Shown piece after piece: positions 22,272 to 35,558 of a stretch of DNA of 64,000 bases. Position 1 is the stretch's first letter. Every line of letters starts with the position of its first letter. The notes under the pieces are model-generated. The model searched no databases. It was not told the DNA's origin and was given only the letters and a program-made list of their open reading frames with translations. The translations under genes were made by a program, and so were the position numbers. The DNA comes from Geosiphon pyriformis (lineage: Eukaryota; Glomeromycota; Glomeromycetes; Archaeosporales; Geosiphonaceae): the NCBI GenBank assembly GCA_016748015.1, contig JAAOMT010000226.1, positions 186,001 to 250,000 on the forward strand, given 5' to 3'.

Positions 22272-23317
22272 GATGGGGCGAAGGGAGCGAAGAAACGAAG
22301 AAGGTGAATAAAATCAAAATTACTTCGTAGGAAGAGAAGGATTAATTTCTTTATTTCGAGTTTTACTGATTGTATTTATTTAATTTTAAATAGTTGGCTA
22401 ATGTTTTAGTGTTTTACCTGTCACGGATTATTCTCTCCCTTCATAAATCAATGATAATTTCTGTTCAAAATCATCTTATATAATCTCTTTCCCATTCTAT
22501 CCATTTTATACTTAGTCCTATGTTTGACTATCATACCTACCTGTGCCAACGAACATTTCATCAAGACTCGGTGTCCAAGCGAAATAATTGCTTGTGTGAA
22601 AAATTTATTTTTAGTATGATTATATTTCACGTGAAAACCCCAAATATATGTGCACAATCCCTCGCCTAAAAATTGTAACTAATATATAATACACATTACA
22701 TTAGAAGAATTCACTCTTATTTCAAAAATTTTATTCGTCTATTTCTGTTGTAAAAAAAATTTCTTTTTAATTTATTATTATTATTATTATTATTATTTTT
22801 ATCGTTTAACAAAGATCAACGAATCTTCAAAGTATAAAGGTTTCGTTTTCGAGATATTGTCTACCTGTAATGACTAAAGTAGTGGATTGAGTCATATGAT
22901 TTCAAATCATACAATTGGCTGGATCAAATCATGATGATAACAATAAATCATACTTTTTATTATTATGATAAAATAAATCATACTTTTAAAATATTAAAGA
23001 TGCAATAAATGTTGTAGTTATATTAGCTCATCTTTATTTTCAATTGTCTAATACTTTGTTCTGTACTTTTTTTATAATCTTATTAACTTGTAATTCTTGT
23101 AATTGATCCAAAAATTCTAATACTTTATGATATTATATATTTTCAATCTTAATATTAATTTAACACCAAAAAAATGCCAATAAATAATGTGTTAACAAAA
23201 AAGCAAATAACAAAAAATATATGCAATAATATTTGGATGTTATTTTTGCATTTATAGCCATTTTTTTATTTGTAATATGTTTTTTGTTTTTTTTGGCTTT
23301 TAAAAATAATTTGACAA
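22272..23317. other. 3' flank of the tricalbin gene, no gene seen
   Basis: About 1 kb after the stop. The first 400 bp has gene-like composition and is probably 3' UTR and flank. After about 22750 it becomes AT-rich, with a short (tta)n run near 22780 and two copies of aataaatcatactttt near 22941 and 22972. No ORF is convincing. Confidence 0.6.
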
Positions 23318-23325
23318 TAAATATA

Positions 23326-23414
23326 GAGAATTGCTAAATCGACCCACTCGCAACACGTGATATCATTTTACGTCATAGTTTCGTATTCAACTATAAATAG
23401 GAACATATTAACGA
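23326..23414 (+). repeat. Left terminal inverted repeat of the MULE
   Basis: 89 bp that match the reverse complement of 24237-24316 through the sequence acatattaacga. There is one 9-base length difference, where this arm has extra bases around cgcaacacgtg. Confidence 0.92.
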
Positions 23415-24140
23415 ATATTATGGTTGTCCAAATATTATGGCCTTTATTTTTACAAATTTTACATTTACATACTTGAATTTGAGAAGAAACATTTTCAACA
23501 ATTTCAAATTGGGATAAATTTCGTTGAATAGATGATTCTTGATGAGCAATATTTTGTTTAGAGCGATTTAAAACACTTAAAGGACGTCCTCGAGTTCGTT
23601 GATTAAAAGGATTTTCAATTGCAAGAGATGTGGTTGAAATCTGAATTAATTGAGTCTATTTTTCAAAGATGTGCCTGTTCATTATAAATAGTCTTTGAAA
23701 TTGCATGTTGTTTAAGATCTTCCTGTCATAATGCTGTTAAAATTGTCTTTGGTGCAATGCCTGCACTTAAAATTTGTGAAACTAATACTTTTTGTTTGGA
23801 TTTAAGTCGTCAAGCAGTAGGATGTTAAGCAATATTATCAGATGGTTCATGATTATGTTCAGCATTGCAAACTGTTAAATGCCAGCGTTCATCAGCTTTG
23901 AGTAATCGTAAAAGGGCAGTTTGTTAATCGAGTTGCTGTTTTTCGTTGTTGATCTTCTAATAAAAGTTTTTTAGAAGCATTATATTCATTTCCCCGATCA
24001 CATTTGAAGGTAATACGAGTACCATTAGCAGCAGAGCGTCGTTTTGTAACTACATATCCTTGGGAGTATCTAAAGGTGTTAAGATTTTGTATCATCATCT
24101 CACAAGAGCTATATGATGTTTCTGATGGTGGTAACATCAT
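23410..24140 (-). pseudogene. MULE protein with FAR1-type DNA-binding domain, transposase core deleted
   Basis: The minus-strand start at 24140 gives an N-terminal segment with YSQGYVVTKRRSAANGT, ITFKCDRGNEYN and RKTATRLTNCPF. These are the spaced Cys and basic residues of FAR1/WRKY-like DNA-binding domains in MULE proteins. After a stop and a frame change it continues KADERWHLTVCNAEHNHEPS (the His pair), SQILSAGIAPKTILTAL and AISKTIYNEQAHL. It then goes straight to a C-terminal tail, NQRTRGRPLSVLNRSKQNI, ending VCKCKICKNKGHNIW, a zinc-knuckle remnant. The catalytic DDE region expected between the two is absent. At least five stops, most at CGA or CAA codons. Confidence 0.82.
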
Positions 24141-24236
24141 ATGAATTTAATCTGTAATTTTATAAAAAGATGTAATTACTTGTAAAATCAAAAAGAAAAC
24201 TTATTAAGTTTATTCTAGAGCTCTTTGATTATAAAC

Positions 24237-24316
24237 TCGTTAATATGTTTCTATATATAGTTGAATACGAAACTATGACGTAAAATGATATGAGGTGGGT
24301 CGATTTAGCAATTCTC
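24237..24316 (-). repeat. Right terminal inverted repeat of the MULE
   Basis: 80 bp, reverse complement of the left arm with few mismatches. It ends exactly at the 8-bp direct repeat beginning 24317. Confidence 0.92.
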
Positions 24317-24324
24317 TAAATATA

Positions 24325-26020
24325 ATTGTTAAATTTACTTGAAAAATTAAAAACAATTAAAAAATCATTTAAAAATATTTTTTTACTTCCGTTTTTGCTC
24401 CAATATTTTAAATAACTGTGTTTTTTACATTTATATTCAAGATTTTAATAAATAATTGATTAATAAACTTTTTATTAATATTAAAATTATTGGTTTAAGT
24501 AATTTAAAAACTTAATAATTTTAAAAATCCAAATAGAAATCTTATTTTAATTAAATCTAATAGTATTTTATAATTAAAAACAAGTTTTTAGTTATTTTTT
24601 TTAATTTAAAATATCATTTAAATCCTAATAATTTAAAAGTTTAAAATATATAAATTTTTTTATTATGATAAATTCAAAAATTTTACAAATAATTATAATT
24701 TACATATTTTTTACATGTAATTATTTATCTAAATTGGTCTAAGTTAAATTAAATTAAATTTATAAAAGTAAATATATATAAAACAGCTATTTTATGCATA
24801 ATTATAATCATATTATTATTATTAAAAACCAGGCCAATTATATAACAGGTTTATTTATGTTATATTTTATTTTAAGACTAATTACTTTTTTTAAATTTAC
24901 AATAATTTTTTCAAAAATTTTTTTCTTAACTTTAACATATAAAAAAACCACTTATTAATCTAATTGACCAAAATAATTAAAACACTGATAAACTTAATAA
25001 TAGACTTGATTAACAAAAAAAACTTGGTCAAATTAAATTTCAAAAAACCAATTTGAAATTAATCACAAAATTAATATTAACAATAAAATAAAGTTTCAAA
25101 AAAATCGAATCAACTCTTTTTAACTTAATATTTAATTTGTAAAAGTTGAATTTAAGCTATAAATATTTAAACTTAAAATTAATATAATTTAAAATTTTAT
25201 AACTTAACTTAATTTATTGAGTTTTATATATAAGTAGATTAAATCTTAATTTAGCTCTTTTTAACTTAAAAAATAACAGATTTTTAATTATTATTATTTT
25301 TATAAGTTAAGAATAAAAATTTTACCAATAAAATTTTTATATATAATAAATAATATGTCAAGTTAAATTATAGATTAATTAAACTTGATTTGATTTTTTA
25401 AAATAAAATTTTTTCAAGTTCAATCTAAGTTAGATTAAAACTTAATTTAATTTAATTTGTTAAAAGTTTTATAATAAAAAAAGCCAAAAAAGCAACAACT
25501 TTTACATATAATATTATATTAATAAAATAACTAATTATAAATTTTGTTAAAGTTTTAAAATAAAAATTTTTTACCAAATAATTTTGAATTTTAGTATTTA
25601 AAACAATATTAATAATTAATAATTTTATCAAATACAATTTTTTTTTAAAGTACTAGTTTTGATAATTAAATTTTTTTAAGTTAGATTAAAAACCAAAAGT
25701 AATATTTCAATTATTAAAAAACCAAAAAATAAAACAAGTATAATTACAAATTTAAAAAACCAATTAATTAATTTTAAAAACAATACAGCCAAAAAAAATT
25801 TATTAACTTAATATCAAATATATTTTTAAAATAATAAGTTCTTTTAATTTAAAAAAAAGCTGTATTTAAAAATACATATAATTTAAAATAAATAATATTA
25901 TATTGTTATTAAATAACAAACTTTAATTTAATATTATTATTAAAATAAAAAAACTTATCAATTATAAAAAAACATAATTAACATATAATAATATATAAAA
26001 ATATAAATAATATATAAGTT
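24325..26020. other. AT desert, no gene seen
   Basis: About 1.7 kb near 90% A+T with only one or two CpGs. It contains repeated ttaagttagattaaaa-like words (25430, 25676). No protein similarity could be recognised. Probably decayed repeat sequence. Confidence 0.75.
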
Positions 26021-27720
26021 ATCTAAAAATTTGTCCAAGTCTAACTTGGCAAAAGTTTATTCAGATATAAAGTTTTTTGCTGATATAATATTAAAAAAAA
26101 CTATCTTAGATAAACAGTTTTTTTATTTGGTTTTAGTTGTACTGTAATTTATAGTTGATTATAGAATTCAATTTAATTTTGTTTCTAAAAATGTATACAA
26201 CAAATAAAATATATTAATCAAAAAAAGTTTGAAGATAAAAACTGGCTTGTCAAAAGATTTTTTTAATAAAATTCTCTATTATCTGTTTTTATATGGCTTG
26301 AAAACATTTAAGCAGATGCAAATGAAAAATAAGATAGTTTTAGTATTATATTTTGCAAACTTTAGCAGTATTTTCAATTGGCTGTTTAATCATAGGTCTT
26401 TGGATTTTAGATATTAAGTTAGTTTTCCAGTTATTTTTTACAACATTCTGCAAAATTAAGAGTTAGTCCAGTTAATAATTTTTTGGCTAGTGTAATTAAG
26501 ATTTTTGTGGATTGTAATGTTTCTCTTATAAACAATTTATTTTATGTATTTTGTTTTTCTAATAATACTTTAATGTTTTCTGTTCTAAGAAGTTCAGTTT
26601 TTTACAATGTTTTTTACTTACTTAAAAAGTTTGGTGTTGTTTTTGTTAAGCAGTTATATAATAAAAAAGAGTTGGTTTTTAGTTAAATGAATTTTTATTA
26701 TTAAAAAAGACTTAATTCTAAAGATTTTACTCCTGTTTAGTTTAAACTAGCATGTAATTATTTAGTTAATATTATCTTCTATTTTGTTAATTGGCTGTCA
26801 ATTAATAGATTCCATTTTTTGAGTGTTCTTATTTTTAGTAGTTTTTTAATAGTAAAGTATTGTCTTCCCAATGCCAATTTAAATATTATTAATGTTTATA
26901 TAAATGGGTTTTTAAAAAATTTGGACTTATAAACCATAAGAAATAGTATAATTGCATATTTTGTTGACTTGAATCTAAGTATAAGAGTCAAAGTTAGTGG
27001 TTTAGTTTCTTCTATCTTGGCAAAATTGCAAATAATTGCTCTGGTTTCAAAGTGTATTTTTGTTTTTAGTGCTGTAATAATTTATTTAAACAGCCAAGCT
27101 GTTTTGAATACTTGTGTTATAAAGTTGAATTTAGTTTTGTTTGATTTTTACAATTATTATTGGCTCGAAAAATGTTATATTGTAAAGTTTATTTAATATA
27201 AAAATCTAAATATTGTTTGGATTAAAGTTAAAAACCACTTAGATATTTTGAATAATAAGTGTGCTAATAAACTGGCTAATATAGCATTAATTCAGGTTTG
27301 GTGTTTTTTGTTTTTGTTAATGAAAGGTATATTAAAGCAAGTAAAAAAACAATGTTTAAGAATATTTGTCATTTTATTTAAGATATTTTTAAGACTGTTT
27401 ATCATATTTGTTGAAAAGTTGGACTTAGGTCTAACATTATTAATAAAAACATAATTAAGGATATGAATTAGATTTAGATATTATTAATTTAGTATTCTGA
27501 TTTACATATAGTGTTTGGTTTTATAAGCAAACCTATTACTGGTTTGTATTATTAATTATCTGCTGTTGTTTGTAAATGCTTATATAATAAGAAATATTCT
27601 AGTGTATTGTGTCTTTATTATAGAGAAGTAGAATTTTTTAACCACTTTTTATACACAAAATGGATTTTGTTATTTGTAAAAAGTTATTTATAATATTTAC
27701 TATGTGTTTTTTTTTAATTA
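26020..27720 (+). mobile_element. LINE-C, strongly decayed LINE fragment (RT end to zinc finger)
   Basis: The + strand follows LINE-E ORF2 in order. ICPSLTWQKFIQI matches LSKPSLARAYLDV. At 26240 TGLSKDFFNKILYYLFLYGL, followed by KTFKQMQMKNK, matches SGLLLNFSNDAIYHSSLYSL, followed by KSFKQIQAENK. At 26969 VSSILAKLQIIALVSKCIFV matches the RNase H Glu motif. Near 27600 CLYYREVEFFNHFLY matches CLFCGNVEILDHVFS. C has become T at most positions, which shows how the deserts arise. Neither end is preserved. Confidence 0.8.
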
Positions 27721-29690
27721 ACAGTAATTTTTTAAATTTGGTAATTATAATTTGGTAATTATAATTTTAATTTAATAATATATATATTAAAACAATCTAA
27801 CTATTTAAGTTTATAATTATTTTATTATAATAAAAAATACAATTAAAAATATATTATAAACTTTAATATTAATACTTAAATTTAAATTACAAAAATATAT
27901 TAAAATTACTAATTATATTTAGCATACTAAATTTTTATAAAAATATATTAATAAAAACATTAAAAATATTTAATTAAATATTATATAAGCTTAAATAAAT
28001 TGTCAAAAAATTGTTGAAATACAAACATTAAAAAAGTAAAAATAATTAAAAGAAAAATTAACATTTCTATAAAAATAATCAGTATTAATATAGATTATAA
28101 TAAAAACAAATTATGCAAACATGAAATCTTTAAAATTTAGTTTTTTTTAATAATAAAAAAACTTCTAATTAAAACATTAATCTTTTTTGTTTAACAACTA
28201 GTTTATAAATACAATACTTAATTTTTTTAAGAAATAAACTATTTTAAAGTAAATAATAATATCTAAAATTTTAAACATAAAAATATTTTTAATAAAATAA
28301 AAGATTTCAAAAAAATTATTTGTAAAAAAAATTACTATTTAAAAAAATCTTAACAATTTTAGCCAAAAAATTGTTTAAAAAATTAATGTTCAATTTAATT
28401 GAATATTATAAAAGATTTTTAAATGCTATTATTATTTAAAAATTTAATAAAAATCATAAATAGTATAAATTATTTAATTATATTATATTATAAAAATAAT
28501 TTTAAAAGATTAATGTTTGATATAATAGCAATTATTAAATATTGTTAATAACAAGTACTATTTTATAATAATAATAAATATTATAATATAATAGCAGTAA
28601 CTATTATTTAAAAATATTAAAAATAAAATATTATAATATGTTTTTTTGTAAAACTATAAACATATATATATATAATAGTTTTATTATTAAAAAAACATCT
28701 TTTATATTAATTATCTTTTAATATTTATTTTTAATAAACATCTAAATAAATTTTTAATAAATAAAAAAAAACAAAAATTAAAATTAAAAACTAAATTATT
28801 ATAGTAAACTTAATAAAAACTTGTTTATAATTATTATTTAAATGAATTTATTATTTATTAACTGAATTTTATAAAAAAATAATCTTAATTAAAACTATAT
28901 TATTACTAATTAATTAAAGCTTTATTGTAAAATTAAGAAAAATACTAAAAAACTATTAATATTTTTCTATTTTCAATTAAAAAAACACTTTAAATAATTA
29001 CAAGAATAACTTTAAAAAACTCTAATAACAACAAGTAAATTTTAAATTAATTATTAAAAAGCATACATAAAATATAAAATAATAATTAAAATTTAAAAAA
29101 AACTTATATTATAATATTTACAAAAAATTTTTATTATAATATTACAACCAAAATTAAAAAACTTACAAAAAATTAATTACAGTTAAATTAAGCATATTAA
29201 AAATTAATATACCAAAAAACATTTTTGTAATAATATTTAACTTAAAACTTTTAAATCTAAACAGTAATAATTAAATAAACAGTCTAAAATACCATAAAAA
29301 TTGGTAAATAAAAGCAATAACACAAATTTATTCTTAAATTAAATTTGTTTAAAAATTTTTGATCATATAAAAAAAAATAATATATTGTTTTAACTAGAAA
29401 GTTTTGTAGTAAACTGGTTTTAAATCTTAATTATTTTAAGAAACATATGTTATTTATAATAAACACTTTTAAAAACAAAACTAAATTATATGTAATAATT
29501 TATAATAAACTATAAAATTATTATAACTAAATACAAAAACTGTTTATTTGAAATTAATTTTTTTAAACTCATATTTACAAAAAATCTAATATTTAAATAA
29601 GTTTTTTTTAAGTTAAAAATAAAAAATTTATTTATAAAAAAAAAAATACTAAGAGATTTGTAAGATTTCTTATATTTTATTTTATTTTAT
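27721..29690. other. AT desert, no gene seen
   Basis: About 2 kb at roughly 90% A+T with no CpG that I can find. On the + strand C is clearly more common than G, the bias of gypsy sense strands and LINE antisense strands in this window. No protein match by eye. Confidence 0.75.
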
Positions 29691-31005
29691 TTTTTATTAT
29701 TTTAACAAATGAGGTCCAAACACTACCTAGAACAATACATCATAAAAGATCTAAACTAGGCATGAATCATGCATTTTCTACACGTGACCAGCCACTCAGG
29801 CCAATTAGAACAACATTAAGCATCTATAATAACTGACACAGAATTCCCAATGTCTGAAAAAAATACACAAGATGTATGAAAGCCAAAGCAAATGCCAAAA
29901 GCCTCCACAATACCCAACAGCTTTATCACCCCAGCAGAAAAAATTGAAGAAAGGCCATGCACCAGATCAGGAACTGAACCATCACCAGGAATCAGGCCAC
30001 GTTTTTCTATCAAAGCATGATAACTCACACGAACCAACTAAATCTCATCTCTAAAAGCAAGACAGAAATTTCGCACAAATTCTACCACCTTATGACAAGC
30101 AATTTTGAAGTCACCGAAAACCGAGACTGCTTCCTGAAAACAAAGTTTGAACATAAAACCCTTACACAATGCCAAACACACCAAGACGTCAAAGGCACAA
30201 GAGAGCAAAAGCTGCATAATACGTGACAATGATCAAGATAAACCAGAGAGGGCTCCCCAGATAACTGCGTGTGTGTCCAACAGCTGAGTGCGGATAGCAG
30301 CATCAGAGCCACATGAGAAAATATGATCAGAAAATTTGACTTTACCACAAAACAAACACAAAATGCTGGAATAAAACCTGCTATAAAGGTGTTTACGAAC
30401 AGCCACAGATAGCCGATAATGTAAAGCTTTCATAAAATAAGTACAAGCACCAGCAGAATGCTTACCAGTAAAACCAGTAACCATGTGCATATTAGGATGC
30501 CATACAAGTGAAAACCTACACCAGTCTATGTCACCATGCAAACTGGTAACTAAAACTTTAGAACCAGAGCCAATCTCTCATTTAGCACAATGTACACAAT
30601 AGAAAATATCATGAACAAAATGTCTAGAATTCCCAGAAACGGCCACACCATCTGCCAAAATATAGTACTTATTCAAATGTGAAGAAAGAAAAAGGTCAGA
30701 CATAGAAACAGCCACAGCAAAAGCATCTGCTCGTTTATTACCCATAACACCAGAATGTCCTTTGACTTTAAACCAACAGATGTTCAAATTTTTATTATGA
30801 ATCAAGTTGGAAATGTAACGGCATTCTAACCAGCATTAATTTCGAAAGTTCGGAATGACCAGACTCAGTTCAGATCTACATGCATCCAAAGCTGCTTGAC
30901 TGTCAGAGAACAAATGAACAGAACTGAAAGAGGAAACACACTTAAGAGCCAAAGCAATAGCCTGCAATTCTGCCATAATAGAAGACACCAAACCAGAAAC
31001 CACAA
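29690..31005 (-). mobile_element. LINE-D, 5'-truncated LINE (RNase H to 3' end)
   Basis: The minus strand begins inside the RNase H domain (SSIMAELQAIALALK, HLFSDSQAALDACRSELSL). It runs through WFKVKGHSGVMGNKRADAFA, the zinc finger CLFCGKVKFSDHIFSC and the C-terminus KLLGIVEAFGICFGFHTSCV. It ends with the shared 3' UTR block (cacgtgaccagccactcagg at 29781) and an A-rich tail near 29690. Only a few stops and frame changes are present, so it is one of the younger copies. No RT is present. Confidence 0.88.
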
Positions 31006-33600
31006 ATATTTTATTATTAAAATTAACAAATTATTAATATAAAAAAATGTTTTTGACCTTTTAATTAATAAAAATATTATTAATAAAAAAAAATTATTTG
31101 TTATATTCAAAATATATTGTGTAATTATTTAGCAATTTTTAATTTAAATAATATTATAAATAAAAATTTCAATAATAAAATAAAATATTAAATTAGTTAT
31201 TATTTTAATTTTATCAGTTTTGACAATAAACTTAAAGTTTATTTTGTAATAATATAAATACTTATGCTTTTTAATTTTATATAACAAAAAATTATAAAAT
31301 TTTTTTAAAGCAATAAAAAAAAATTTCATCTTAATTTAAATTATTATAGATTTTATATTTATTAAATAATTTAAAACCAGTTATTATTTAGTTAATACAA
31401 TTATTGTAAATATGTTTAAAGAATTTAATAAATTTTTTATAAATTTTTATTTTATATAAACATATATATAAATAATTTTAATCAACAAAATTATATGTTT
31501 TCTTATTTTTTATAATATTAACCAAATTTTTTAATTCTTTTCTAATATATTTATTGCAAATTATTAAAATACAATTAATGAAAATATTTAACACAATTTT
31601 TTTAACAATTTCAATTAAAATAATAAAATAAACATTAATTAAAACTTTTTTTTATTGATATAATTTAAAAATTATGAAAACTAATACTTAAGTTTACAAA
31701 ACAAAAACAAATTTATATAATAAAAAAGAGTTTAATAATATTAAAAACATATTTAGAACATAATTATTACAATATTTTTATAATTTATTTAATATATTTA
31801 AAAGATTAATGGTTTTTTTATCTAACAAATTTATAATTATATTATGCAATTAATTAAATTTAATTTAGATTATTATACTAAAAAAAACCATATTATTAAT
31901 AAAAATCAAAAAAATACTATAATATAATTTAATATTATTATTTAAAAAATACATTTTAATATATTGTAAATTATATAACTTTTATTAATAATAAAACTTT
32001 TTATATATTATATTGTTTTCAAATTTAATAAACTCTTAGTAATAAAAAAATACAAAAAAATTAACAGTTTTTATATGAAAAATATTTTAAAAACATGTTT
32101 ATTTTTGTAATATTAACATATTTAATATTGTATTTTTATCTATTTTTGTTTTTATAAAAAAATATATTAAATATCTAAAAAATTATTCAACTTATTAAAA
32201 CTGAAATTATTTTGTAATTAATATTGAAAAAATTATTTAAATCAAATATTTTTAATTAATCACAATATTAATAAATAAATAAAAAACAAAAATATAATCA
32301 ATTATTTATTTAATACTTTATAAGTTGTTTTATATAGTTATCTTAATAAAAAAAAACTTAATATTAAATTAATTAAACCAAAATCTAAATATTTCTTAAA
32401 ATTAACTTTTTTTAATTATTTTTAAGATTATAAATAAACTTTTATTAATAATCTTAGCAATATGCAAATTAATAAAAAAAACCAAATTTAATTTATATTA
32501 AAAAAAACTTTAGTATATAATTTTTTAACTAAAATTAATTATCTATTTTTAAATAATAAACATATAATTAAAAGTTTATTTAAGATTTCTAAAACTTTAT
32601 AAATGTATTTAACAATAAAATTTTATAAAATAACTGTAATTTTAAAACCCAAAATATTTAAAGCTAAACTTAATATAAACATATAAATACTATTAAATTT
32701 TTTATTTATTTATGTTTTAATATTATATCTTAGTTTTATTTCTATAATTATTAAAATTATATTACTATTTTTTTTGTGCCAACATATAATGTTATCTTAC
32801 TTTACAGAAATATTAATATTTTTTATATTATATATAGCAATTTTCTAAATAAAATTAATTATTAAAAAAGAAATTAAAATTAAAATACAAATAATTTAAT
32901 TTTGTTTAAACCAAATTTACAAAATTTTTAAAAACAATTATGTTGGTTTTTAATCTACTAATTTAACAATAAAAAAACAAATAACAAATAACAAAAAACT
33001 TAATTTGCAAAAAATTTTATAAACTTAATTTATTAAAATTTCTAATAAGTATTTAAAAATATTTAAATAAATATTTATAAAAATAAGAGAAAATAACAAT
33101 ATTAAATAAAAATAATTATAAAAAAACAAACCAAAAAAAGCATTAAAAAAATTATTATTGATTATTTATATTTATAACAAATTACTAAAAAACATTAATT
33201 AAGCAATTAGAGCTGTTTTTTGACATAAATAACAAATAATTCTATATTTATTCAAATTAGAAAAAGGTTTTTTGGTCTTAATTTTAAGAATAAATACAAT
33301 ATTAAACTTATATATACTTAAAATATAACCAAATATTTTACAAATTAAGCACAAAAACAATTTTAATTTAATTTATTTTAAACTTAAATCAAAACTAAAA
33401 CTATTATTAAAGCTGGTATAAATTATTTCTTAAATTTAAAGCAAATAATTATATATTTTACATAAATATATATAATTAAATAATAATTAATTACACTTGT
33501 TTTTTATTGAATAATTTTAAAAAATTTTATAGATTATATACAATAAAATAAAATTTTATTTGTATTTTTAATATTAATTTAAATATATAGACTATTTTTT
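31006..33600. other. AT desert, no gene seen
   Basis: About 2.6 kb near 90% A+T. CpG is virtually absent. C exceeds G on the + strand. Short ORFs here are composed of Ile, Lys, Asn, Phe and Tyr and have no supporting features. Confidence 0.75.
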
Positions 33601-33764
33601 TTCAATAAAAATAGATTATAAAAACTTCTTTCTTTTCTTTATCCCAAATTCCCAAAAAAGAGTCAAAGTTTTTTTTTGAAAGAAGTTTTTCTACAATTCA
33701 GTACAATAAATCCAAACCCTTTTTTCTTAACTATGAAGCCACTGTTGGCTGTAGTATTGCTGTT

Positions 33765-35558
33765 ATGAAGAAGGCTATCAAAGATTCTGGTTCTAATGAT
33801 GGCTACAGGCCTGTTCTTCCAAGAAAAAAAAGGAGAGGTGGCATTTTAGAAAATAGTTCTAGTGGTGGAAATATTGGTTCTGTAATTCAAAATAGCCGTT
33901 TATGGAGTTCTGAGACTGGTAACACCACCAAGTCTGAAAGTATTGACATGGAGGAAAAATGCTTGGTTGAGGAAACCAGTTTCAATTATGGTGAAAGTGG
34001 TGTTCTTGCTTTAAAAAATTCTAATCAAACACCTACTGGTTTGAAGGTCAAAACCAGGAAGACATTGGGCAAACCATTGGGGAAGATTAATTTTTCATTA
34101 AATGGTAATGGCGATGATATTCTTTTGAATACTTCACTAGAACTACTTTCACCTATTAAGAACTTGATTAATGTTTTTGTTTGCAAATCCTTTGCTTTGG
34201 ATATTGGTTTGGATAAAGTTACTGAGAAATCATTTCAGGAGAAGTTGACTGTGGTCAAAAAATTATTTTTAAAAGTCAATGGTTTTGGGGGAGCCTTTAC
34301 TCCCTTAAAATTTGCTGGAATCATCAGAGCAACATTTACTTCTAAGTTGAGTTTGGCGCAGGCTTCCAAAAGGGCTGAAGAAGTGAAGATCTTGGTAAAC
34401 TCTGATCTCAAGAGATCATCTGGATGTTCAGATTGGACTGTGGTGTTGAAAAAAATTCCAATTGGTACATTGACTGAGGCTGTGCATGCTGCACTACCCA
34501 AGTTTGGAATTATTAAGTCGATCAAGATGCAATTGGTGGGGCTGTGGCAAAAAGCTGTGGTTGAATTTGAACAAATTGAGCATGCTGATTTGGTTGCAGC
34601 ACATTGGTCTATCCTAATCAGAAAGAATACTGTGCATGTTGTTAGATCTGATGTGAACAAGGAATCATGGGATGCATGAGATGTTTACAAAGCCTTTTTG
34701 TACATTCTGCTGATGGGAACCAATGCACATGATATTTGGGATTATGTTGTTTCAGTGGATGAGAAAACATGTGTAATCGACCATCATCCAGTTTCTTATG
34801 TCTGGGCCAGATGCACTACTGTTTGTTTTGATTTTGCTGAATCTTTAGATACTGTCATAGAAACCATGCTTGTACTAAAGGGGGTCAATCTGCACTGGTT
34901 TCGTCTTGTTTCAGCCAAGTGTGCTGGGTGTAGGAAATTGGGCCATACATTGTTGGTTTGCCCTATTGGTGGGAAAAAGTATGTCCCTTCTGGTGCTTCA
35001 TTATGTAAACCTCTCTTAGACTTGAATAAAAGTAGACTGGCTGCCATTTACGCCAAGCGTTTGGCTCCAGTTGCTTATTTTATTTTTTTTGGTGGTGTCT
35101 CATGGGCATAAATTGCTGGTGAGTCTTCTTTCCCTTCCCCTCATGTTCAGAATGTTTTGTTGAAAGCTGGTTTCTCTTTGGAGATGAAGCCTACCCTGCT
35201 AGTGTCTTTGGAGTTGGATAATAGGTTTGCCGCTCTTAAGCACAGTCTCACCAGTCTCACAAAGTGTGTTGACATGCTGGCTAAGAGGTTAGAAACACTT
35301 GAGCCAATGGTTTCCCAGCTTAGCCCTGAACATCAGCCATTGGTGACCCCTTCATCACAGAATCAAGGAGTGGATATAGTAATGAGTAAGAGTTTGGGTG
35401 TAGCCACTGATAGTAAAACTGTTATGGGAGTGGTGGTTTTTGATCCTGCAGTTATCTCAAAAATGGAAAAAACTTTGAACAATCTCTCAATCACAGTTAT
35501 GAGCCTTTTGGCTAAATTGGACAATGCTGGTTCGGTTTCTACCTCTCTTTTTTCTTAA
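33765..35558 (+). pseudogene. LINE-E ORF1 (nucleic-acid binding, CCHC), two internal stops
   Basis: One frame of 598 codons broken only by TGA at codon 305 and TAA at codon 449. The N-terminus has a basic stretch (RPVLPRKKRRGG). The middle has an RNA-recognition-like region (DWTVVLKKIPIGTLTEAVHA, then FGIIKSIKMQLVG). The zinc knuckle is CAGCRKLGHTLLVC (CX2CX4HX4C) near 34920. A coiled, leucine-rich tail follows (DMLAKRLETLEPMVSQL). LINE ORF1 proteins coat the element RNA. The TAA looks like a former CAA (SWA-stop-IAG). The last codon overlaps the ORF2 start in TAATG. Confidence 0.88.

Larger units (their letters stand above)
23326..24316 (-). mobile_element. Internally deleted MULE (Mutator-like) element with TIRs and 8-bp TSD
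   Basis: A 991-bp element. Both ends begin gagaattgctaaatcgaccc in inverted orientation. It is flanked by perfect direct repeats taaatata at 23318-23325 and 24317-24324. Long TIRs and an 8-9 bp duplication are typical of Mutator-like elements. On the minus strand it encodes a FAR1-like N-terminal domain and a C-terminal zinc-knuckle region, with no room for the transposase core. It must therefore depend on a full transposase elsewhere. Confidence 0.9.

Noticed and set aside
14440-23317. tRNA or other structured RNA genes in the gene island
   Set aside because: No cloverleaf-like arrangement or conserved box B sequence seen by eye.
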